Of a stretch of 6,225 bases of DNA, positions 1 through 5,300 are shown piece by piece. Position 1 is the first letter of the stretch; each line of letters opens with the position of its first letter. The DNA lies in contig DYKW01000062.1 in assembly GCA_020722405.1 (NCBI GenBank), positions 1 to 6,225 of the forward strand, read 5' to 3'. The notes beneath the pieces are model-generated. The model was given only the letters and a program-made list of their open reading frames with translations, had not been told where the DNA came from and ran no database searches. The position numbers and the translations under genes were made by a program. The DNA comes from Anaerolinea thermophila (GTDB lineage Bacteria; Chloroflexota; Anaerolineae; Anaerolineales; DRKV01).

Positions 1-43
1 CAGGTTTTTTGAAGAAACCTTCGGGACGTTTCCCCTTCTTTTT
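1..43. other. Small stem-loops at the window edge
   Basis: AGGTTT (2-7) can pair with AAACCT (15-20) around a 7-nt loop. Just after it, GGGA (23-26) can pair with TCCC (31-34), followed by a T-rich run (CTTCTTTTT, 35-43). The second element has the layout of a weak plus-strand intrinsic terminator for a gene left of the window, but its stem is only 4 bp. No coding sequence is recognisable here, so the assignment is tentative. Confidence 0.25.
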
Positions 44-88
44 GAGATGATACCTCCGTGATCTGGTCAAGATTTTCCCGTTCTGTCA

Positions 89-180
89 TCTCAGCGCTCT
101 CTGCGTTCTCGGCGGTAAACAAATACTGCTGACACTTGTCCGTTGTCACCTAACGGCTGCCTTTGCGTCTTAGCGTTAAG
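89..180. repeat. Degenerate intergenic repeat remnants
   Basis: Two blocks, 89-120 and 160-180, carry the short-period pattern CTCTGCGTTCTCGGCGG and CCTTTGCGTCTTAGCGTT. On the minus strand these read as variants of 'ACCGCnGAGnACGCAGAG' and 'AACGCTAAGACGCAAAG'. Strings like these recur, often degenerate, between genes in many large bacterial genomes including Chloroflexota; that is recalled from general knowledge, not checked. No start codon, ribosome-binding site or long frame marks a gene. Repeat status cannot be proved from one window because each block occurs only once here. Confidence 0.35.
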
Positions 181-181
181 A

Positions 182-200
182 TTTTGGGGTTACCCCAAAA
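182..200. repeat. 8-bp inverted repeat (hairpin)
   Basis: TTTTGGGG (182-189) and CCCCAAAA (193-200) form a perfect 8-bp stem with a TTA loop. Unlike an intrinsic terminator, the T-tract precedes the G-tract and no T-run follows the stem on either strand. It is better described as a hairpin or palindromic site of unknown role about 55 bp upstream of the tRNA promoter. Confidence 0.5.
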
Positions 201-254
201 ATTTGAGAAGATACAGTATAATTATCTAAAGTACCAAATTGCCTTGTGATATCC

Positions 255-283
255 TTGACCAACGGAAGGCTTTTGATTATACT
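255..283 (+). promoter_or_regulatory. Sigma-70-type promoter of tRNA-Leu
   Basis: TTGACC (255-260) and TATACT (278-283) are separated by exactly 17 bp, each one mismatch from the housekeeping consensus. The predicted transcription start (about 290) lies just upstream of the mature tRNA 5' end at 296, leaving a short 5' leader for RNase P to remove. The same CCTTGAC and TATACT strings recur in the promoter at 1977-2006, which supports both calls. Confidence 0.75.
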
Positions 284-295
284 GTTTAGCGACAT

Positions 296-381
296 GCCGA
301 AGTGGCGGAATAGGCAGACGCGCACGACTCAAAATCGTGTTCCCTCGTGGAGTGTGGGTTCGATTCCCACCTTCGGCACCA
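296..381 (+). tRNA. tRNA-Leu (anticodon CAA)
   Basis: A complete class II tRNA with a long variable arm. The acceptor stem pairs GCCGAAG (296-302) with CTTCGGC (371-377), followed by discriminator A378 and an encoded CCA (379-381). The D stem is GCG/CGC (305-307/319-321). The anticodon stem CACGA/TCGTG (323-327/335-339) encloses loop CTCAAAA with anticodon CAA at 330-332, which reads the leucine codon UUG. The extended variable arm (about 340-353) fits leucine rather than serine or tyrosine given this anticodon. The T arm is GTGGG-TTCGATT-CCCAC (354-370). All stems are fully Watson-Crick, so the gene looks intact and functional. It stands alone, with no other tRNA gene nearby. Confidence 0.97.
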
Positions 382-395
382 GCGCATTATATCAT

Positions 396-437
396 GGGCC
401 TTTCGCTTGACGGGAGGCTCATTGGCTTTAAAAAGCC
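396..437 (+). other. Stem-loops downstream of the tRNA
   Basis: GGGCCT (396-401) can pair with AGGCTC (415-420, one G-T pair), and GGCTT (424-428) pairs with AAGCC (433-437) around a TAAA loop. They could mark the 3' end of the tRNA transcript or protect it, but no T-run follows either stem. A standard intrinsic terminator is therefore not supported, and readthrough into glgC is possible. Confidence 0.3.
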
Positions 438-469
438 GGTGTGTTGGTGACGATAAATTTGGGTGTATC

Positions 470-496
470 TTGAGAGCGTGGATTGTATGATATGCT
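470..496 (+). promoter_or_regulatory. Possible glgC promoter (extended -10)
   Basis: TGATATGCT at 488-496 matches an extended -10 element (TGn followed by TATGCT at 491-496). TTGAGA (470-475) lies 15 bp upstream as a plausible -35; the short spacer is compensated in known promoters by the TG extension. The start would fall near 503, giving a leader of about 34 nt before the glgC ATG. Alternatively glgC is read from the tRNA promoter. Confidence 0.35.
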
Positions 497-536
497 CAGT
501 TGGGACCTTTGCTCATTTTTTTAAGGAGAGAATGCT

Positions 537-1793
537 ATGCCGCACGTCGATGATATCTTGGCTGTAATTTTAGGGGGTGGTGTGGGAAAGCGCTTGTATC
601 CGCTGACCAAGCAACGTGCCAAACCGGCCGTGCCGATTGCCGGCAAATATCGTTTGATTGACATTCCATTGAGCAATTGTATTAACTCCGGTATCCATCG
701 CATTGCAGTGTTGACGCAATTTAATTCGGTGTCACTGCATCGTCACATTACCGGCACCTACCGTTTCGATTCCTTTCATCCCGGCTGGGTACAAATTTTA
801 GCCGCCGAGCAAACGCATGTCAGCACAGAGTGGTATCAGGGTACGGCGGATGCGGTGCGTAAACAATTGCGGGAAATTGAACATTCCCGTATGCCCTATG
901 TGCTTATCCTGGCCGGAGATCATTTGTATCGCATGGACTACGCCCAGATGGCACGCCTCCACTGGGAGACGCAAGCCGACATTACGGTAGCCGTACAGCC
1001 GGTTCCCAGGGAGGAGGCTTCCCGCTTTGGCTTATTGAAACGTGCTCCTGACGGACGCATTACCGATTTTGTAGAAAAACCAAAAGATCCGCAGATTCTA
1101 GAGCGTTTCGTTAGTCGCGCTGACCCACAAGCGCCCTACCTGGGTTCGATGGGAATTTACTTATTTAATGCCCAGACGCTGATTGATTTGCTGGAGGAAA
1201 CAGATTACAGGGACTTTGGGGGGGAGGTGATCCCTCAGGCTATTCGCACCCACAAGGTGGTCGGCTTCGATTTTGATGGTTACTGGCGGGATATCGGGAC
1301 GATCCGCTCTTTTTATGAGACCAATCTCAGCCTGGCCTCTCAGGATGCACCCTTTGATTTTTACGACCCGCGTCGACCGATTTATACACATGCGCGTTTT
1401 CTGCCTGGTGCTGTGCTACATGGGGCCAACCTGCAAGACGTTTTGCTGGCCGATGGCTGCCGCATTGGACGGGCAGAAATTACCGAAGCGGTTATTGGTT
1501 TGCGCAGCATCATTAGCGATGACGTCACCATACGGCGCTGCATTATGATGGGTGCCGATTACTATGATCCCCCGGACGGGCCCATCGAAGGGCCGATACC
1601 GTTGGGTATTGGGTCGCATAGTTACATCGAAGGGGCTATCATCGATAAAAACGCTCGTATTGGGCAAAACGTGATCATTCGCCCTTTCCCGCGAGGAACA
1701 GAACGAGATACTCGCCTATACAGCGTTCGGGATGGCATTGTTGTGATTCCTAAAGGGCGTCACATTCCGAATGGCACGCATATTGAACCGTAA
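537..1793 (+). CDS. glgC: Glucose-1-phosphate adenylyltransferase (ADP-glucose pyrophosphorylase)
   Basis: Makes ADP-glucose and pyrophosphate from glucose-1-phosphate and ATP, the committed, allosterically controlled step of bacterial glycogen synthesis in the cytoplasm. The 418-residue product is full length for the family. The N-terminal nucleotidyltransferase fold (about 7-265) shows the pyrophosphorylase signature LGGGVGKRLYPLT (12-24) continuing into RAKPAVP and LIDIPLSNCINSG (40-52). It also shows WYQGTADAVR (99-108), AGDHLYRMDY (126-135) with the catalytic Asp at 128, and FVEKP (178-182) with the glucose-1-phosphate-binding Lys at 181. SMGIYLF and YWRDIGT follow. The C-terminal left-handed beta-helix (about 280-418) resembles the cyanobacterial/plant type, with EAVIGLRS, MGADYYD and IIDKNARIG. 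Lys371 and Lys406 occupy places matching the 3-phosphoglycerate-binding lysines of cyanobacterial enzymes, so 3-PGA-type activation is inferred, not shown. AAGGAGAG (523-530) sits 6 nt before the ATG and fixes the start. No other glg gene lies within the window. Confidence 0.96.
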   Translation: MPHVDDILAVILGGGVGKRLYPLTKQRAKPAVPIAGKYRLIDIPLSNCINSGIHRIAVLTQFNSVSLHRHITGTYRFDSFHPGWVQILAAEQTHVSTEWYQGTADAVRKQLREIEHSRMPYVLILAGDHLYRMDYAQMARLHWETQADITVAVQPVPREEASRFGLLKRAPDGRITDFVEKPKDPQILERFVSRADPQAPYLGSMGIYLFNAQTLIDLLEETDYRDFGGEVIPQAIRTHKVVGFDFDGYWRDIGTIRSFYETNLSLASQDAPFDFYDPRRPIYTHARFLPGAVLHGANLQDVLLADGCRIGRAEITEAVIGLRSIISDDVTIRRCIMMGADYYDPPDGPIEGPIPLGIGSHSYIEGAIIDKNARIGQNVIIRPFPRGTERDTRLYSVRDGIVVIPKGRHIPNGTHIEP

Positions 1794-1976
1794 ACCTATG
1801 GCGTACCGTGGCGGTTCAGTGCGTGAAAGTCGGATAAATCAAACTCGCCCGCGGGCGCAGGCAACCAACAATGTACTCCAAAGGGCTTGTACAGGACATG
1901 AGACGGGACTTTCACCCGTTGAGAGCGCCGAGAAACGCGTTCCAACGTTCCGGGCAATCACGGAATTACAATACCC
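1794..1976. other. Non-coding, palindrome-rich spacer after glgC
   Basis: No credible gene here: the short frames through it lack ribosome-binding sites and family signatures. Visible structure includes the perfect 12-bp palindrome CGCCCGCGGGCG (1846-1857), the inverted pair TGTAC/GTACA (1872-1876/1889-1893), and a hairpin ACGGG/CCCGT (1903-1907/1915-1919). Read on the minus strand, that hairpin is ACGGGTGAAAGTCCCGT, resembling a conserved domain I hairpin of bacterial group II introns. No domain V hairpin or reverse transcriptase frame is seen, so at most this is a fragment. No U-tracted terminator directly follows glgC. Confidence 0.4.
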
Positions 1977-2006
1977 TTGACTTTTCACTGCTGTTCATTG
2001 TATACT
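1977..2006 (+). promoter_or_regulatory. Strong sigma-70-type promoter in the glgC-peptidase gap
   Basis: TTGACT (1977-1982) and TATACT (2001-2006) are spaced by 18 bp. Both hexamers are close to consensus and repeat the CCTTGAC and TATACT strings of the tRNA-Leu promoter at 255-283. Transcription would begin near 2013. No gene begins within the next 300 bp, so this drives either a small RNA or the long 5' leader of the peptidase gene. Confidence 0.6.
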
Positions 2007-2140
2007 CATGTTCAGCCCGTTTATCGATGACAATTCTCATTTACCTATGGCGCAACCCCTGACATAAACATGCCGAACAATTCGTCAGTGCCATTCATCA
2101 AAACTTCCAATAACACCAATAATAATAATTATTATGTGGT

Positions 2141-2146
2141 TATAAT
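2141..2146 (+). promoter_or_regulatory. Isolated TATAAT, weak promoter candidate
   Basis: A perfect -10 hexamer lies 9 bp before the terminator stem, but at 17 bp spacing the upstream hexamer is AATAAT, not a -35 box, and the surroundings are A/T-rich by composition. If used, transcription would start just before the hairpin and yield only a 40-nt RNA or a hairpin-capped leader. Chance occurrence is likely. Confidence 0.2.
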
Positions 2147-2155
2147 TCTCTTATG

Positions 2156-2195
2156 ACCGCTGTATCTCTCTACGCGAGTGTACAGCGGTTTTTTT
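2156..2195 (+). terminator. Intrinsic (Rho-independent) terminator
   Basis: ACCGCTGTA (2156-2164) pairs perfectly with TACAGCGGT (2181-2189), and CTC/GAG (2168-2170/2176-2178) can extend the helix inside the loop. A run of seven T residues (2189-2195) follows at once. The stem, loop and U-tract order are those of a plus-strand intrinsic terminator. It lies 363 bp after the glgC stop and 154 bp before the peptidase start, so it may end a small RNA, end glgC readthrough, or act as an attenuator for the peptidase. Confidence 0.85.
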
Positions 2196-2223
2196 ATCTA
2201 ATATTCGTTCATTTGCAAATACC

Positions 2224-2235
2224 AAAGGAGGTGAT
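2224..2235 (+). promoter_or_regulatory. Orphan, maximal-length Shine-Dalgarno sequence
   Basis: AAAGGAGGTGAT is a 12-nt perfect complement to the usual 3' end of bacterial 16S rRNA, far longer than a normal ribosome-binding site. It is not the site used by the peptidase, whose own GGAGGAG lies about 110 nt further on. The nearest ATG (2234) overlaps it and is only 2 nt past GGAGG, too close for efficient initiation, and no ATG, GTG or TTG sits at normal spacing. It may serve a leader peptide, ribosome standby, or be a remnant. Confidence 0.55.
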
Positions 2236-2317
2236 GCCATCGAATCTAATCCCCCGTTGTCCCCTGACACAAGGTGCCTTGCGCACCTACGATAACCGTT
2301 TCGACGGATACCAGTGA
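2234..2317 (+). CDS. Possible 27-residue leader peptide (speculative)
   Basis: From the ATG overlapping the strong Shine-Dalgarno sequence, a frame of 27 codons runs to TGA at 2315-2317, 32 bp before the peptidase ATG. The predicted peptide (starting MPSNLIPRCP, ending RFDGYQ) has no hydrophobic core, codon run or recognised motif, so neither a signal peptide nor a classical attenuator peptide is indicated. Poor spacing between Shine-Dalgarno and ATG argues against translation. An 18-codon frame from ATC at 2239 would be better spaced but needs a rare start codon. Either could couple to, or tune, translation of the downstream gene. Confidence 0.15.
   Translation: MPSNLIPRCPLTQGALRTYDNRFDGYQ
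2272..2307 (+). other. Two stem-loops in the peptidase 5' leader
   Basis: AGGTGC (2272-2277) pairs with GCACCT (2283-2288) around a 5-nt loop, and CCGT (2296-2299) pairs with ACGG (2304-2307) around TTCG. They lie between the orphan Shine-Dalgarno sequence and the peptidase's own ribosome-binding site at 2337-2343, so they could shape mRNA stability or ribosome access. Short stems like these also arise by chance. Confidence 0.3.
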
Positions 2318-2349
2318 AAACAATCGTTGATGATTTGGAGGAGATTTAT

Positions 2350-5300
2350 ATGCACAACACAATGCAGAAACTGTGGCGCATTACCTCTGTGGTGATGGTT
2401 TTACTCCTGGTCTTTACGCCGGTATTGAGTATGCCGACGCGAGTAGCAGCCCAGGATAGCAATCCCCCAGAGAAAAAAGCGCCAACTTCGTTAGATGCTA
2501 CTGGCAAAGCGCCCGTAGCGCAGCCTCAAAAGGTGGAACCCCCTGCCCCGCTTGCGGCGCGTGGCGTTACCCCTGAAGAGGCGCTGGCAAAAATCCATCC
2601 CGATTTGCGCGATGCAGCACAAAAGGCTGCGCCTGCTTTTGCCCAACCGGACATACAGGCCGCCAATGCTGCCGCCGAGCCGCTGATGATTGAGGTTATT
2701 TTCAAGGTTAATGCCCGCGAAGGCTTGCCCGATCTCAATCCATATTTCGTGGATGGCAATTTCTTTGCCCGGCCGCCGTTTGGCAAGGGTGAAACCCAAA
2801 CGCAGATCGTGTTTGGCTTGGCCGATCCTGCAGTCTTGCTCAAAATTGCCAGCATGGCCGAAGTAGACTACATCTTACCGGTTGTCCTGGAACGCAATGC
2901 GCAACCGGATGATTACCCCTACGATGACCAAAATCCTGCCCCGACCTTTGGCCCGGCAGATTGGGCAAATTTGCGAGCCAATGCCGACAAACTACGCGCC
3001 GGCTCATTGCCCTGGAAAGATGCCAAGGCCTACGGTGATGGCGGCAAACTCATCCGCCCGGCCGACTGGTTCGAAGTAACCCCCGAAGGCCCCCACAAGG
3101 CCGAATCTGCTTGGGCGCGCGGCTATGATGGCAGCGGTGTGTCCGTTGCTGTGCTTGATGACGGTATCGATGCAGCACACCCCGATTTGATGGGCACGCA
3201 AAGGATTTACTCCAGTACCGTTCACAGCGATTACAACGGCTGGCCGGTGGTCTTTAGCCCCATCTCGATGTTGTTATATGTCTTTGACAATCTCTTCCAC
3301 ACAACTTATATTGCCAACGGATTCCCGGGCGCACACTATGTGGACACCAGTGCCACCCCGGCGACCTCGCCTTGTGGCGTGGGCATCTCGTGCTTCACAT
3401 TTACACCGTTGATTGACTATGGTATGCCGGGTGTGACGCACAACTACATCATTTCGGATAGCATGACCACCAGCGGCATCGTGCACGTAGGTACCCACCC
3501 CGACAACGACTTTCGGGATTACCTGTGGGGCGAACGGCCGGCGGTCATTGTGACCGACCCCAACACCCCCGGCGTGTACGACACCGTTTACGTGGACGTG
3601 GATGACGATCACGACTTCCGTGATGAAAAGCCCTTAACGCGTGCCGATACGACCAATACCACCACCCTGGCAGCCACCTATAACAACATGGTTTCCTATC
3701 GCGACATGAATGGCGACGGCATAGCCGATGTCTCCGGTGCCATGTTGTACTTCATCGCCGACGGCAGCACTCCCATCCCGGCCTCCGACTGGCTGTATGG
3801 TGGTCTGGTTCCGAGTAACGGCGACCTGGTTGCCTTTTCTGGCGGTACCTTTGATCGCGACTATAGCCACGGTACGCAGTGTGCCTCCAATATCGCCGGA
3901 CAGGGTGTGACCGACGCTTTCTTGCCGACTTTCTCTGACCTGCCTGGCAGTGGCAAACCCGCAGGGGCTGTCTATGGCATGGCTCCTGGCGCCAAACTGG
4001 TCAACATCTCGGATATTTACTACAACTTCGATTCCTCGGTCTTGGATGCGTACACCTTCGCAGCCATTGGCTATGATGGTATCGACCAGACTGGTTGGGA
4101 CTTTCTCAATGGTGGTTACACTACCGATACCGATGGCATTCAGGTGACCACTAACTCCTACGGCTCGAGCGCCCAGGACAACGACGGTTGGGAATACGAA
4201 GGACAGTATGTCACCGAAGTGCAGTATAAGTATGCGCCGCACTTGCAGTTCACTTTCTCAACCGGCAATGGCGCCCCGGCCTATGGGACGGTAGCGCCGC
4301 CCAGTCCGGGTACGGCCATCGGTGTGGGTGCTTCCACCGAGTATGGTTCTACCGGTTGGGATAGCATTACCAGCACCATGCAAATCATGAACAACGACGT
4401 TACGCCGTTCTCCAACCGTGGCCCTGGGGCGCGCGGCACGAGCGGTACGGACGTGGTTGCCGGCGGTGCTTTTGCAGCCGGTGCTGAGCAACTCAACTAC
4501 TACGTTTACCCCACCTGGGGTGTGCTCGATGGTAACCGGGCGTGGGCGTCCTGGGGTGGCACCAGCCGCTCGGCGCCGGTAGCCGGCGGTATCCTGGCGC
4601 TTATCTACCAGGCCTATAAGGATGCCAATGGCGATTGGCCCGATTTCCTGACCGCTAAGAACTTGCTGATGTCCTCCGCCACTGACTTGAACTACGACAC
4701 CTTCACACAGGGTGCCGGTTCTGTCAATGGAGATATGGGGACGCTGATCGCCAGTGGTGAGTATGGCCTGTATGCCAGCGGAGACGAATGGCAGCCGGGT
4801 GATTTCCGGGGTGACGATTATCCCGGTTTTGCGCACATCGCATATCCAGGCAAGACCTATACCACGACTTTCGACATCAATAATCCCACCACACGCACCA
4901 TTACCGCCACCGTGAGCGATAATTGGATGCAATTGGTCAATTCGCAGACCTTTAGCGTTACGATTACGCCCGCCATGGTTGCGGCCGAAAGTGCGTATGG
5001 GGCTGCAAACCGCGACAATTTCTTCAAAGCCTTTAACTTTTTCATCCCGTTGCAGGGCTTTGGCACAGCCGACAAAGTCTCCATCCCCACCGGCACCGAC
5101 CTGATGGTTGTGCGTCAGATGTACGATTACGATGCCTTGGATCCGGAAGACGACTACAGTTGGAATAACCGCTTCTACCTGACGGTTTATAACTGGAAGG
5201 ACGTCAACGGCGACAGCAACGTGTGGGAAGACAAGGATGGCAACGGCGTCGTCAACTTCATCAATGACCCCAGCACCTTTGGCACACAGGCGGATGGCGC

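Larger units (their letters stand above)
2013..2195 (+). ncRNA. Candidate small RNA or attenuated leader
   Basis: The stretch is bounded by the promoter at 1977-2006 and the intrinsic terminator at 2156-2195, giving a predicted transcript of roughly 180 nt. It has no convincing ribosome-binding site or reading frame and is A/T-rich toward its 3' end, with the 14-bp palindrome ATAATAATTATTAT at 2122-2135. I do not recognise it as a known RNA or riboswitch family. It could equally be the 5' leader of the peptidase mRNA, with termination controlling expression. The boundaries are inferred, not observed. Confidence 0.35.

Noticed and set aside
217..222. Perfect TATAAT upstream of the tRNA promoter
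   Set aside because: No -35-like hexamer at 16-18 bp spacing and no TG extension; the TTGACC/TATACT pair at 255-283 is much better placed for the tRNA.
537..1793. Minus-strand and alternate-frame open frames inside glgC
   Set aside because: The glgC frame carries every family motif from end to end, so the others are shadows with no independent support.
1771..2062. Two short plus-strand frames (69 and 63 codons) after glgC
   Set aside because: No ribosome-binding site, no recognisable domain; one overlaps the end of glgC and the other runs through the palindromic patch and the promoter. They are best explained as chance frames in non-coding DNA.
2122..2135. 14-bp A/T palindrome ATAATAATTATTAT as an operator
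   Set aside because: It is built of AAT repeats in an A/T-rich stretch, so self-complementarity is expected from composition; nothing ties it to a regulator.
2362..2364. Second in-frame ATG as the peptidase start
   Set aside because: The ATG at 2350 has GGAGGAG at good spacing, while the one at 2362 would be 18 nt away; either gives the same mature protein after signal cleavage.
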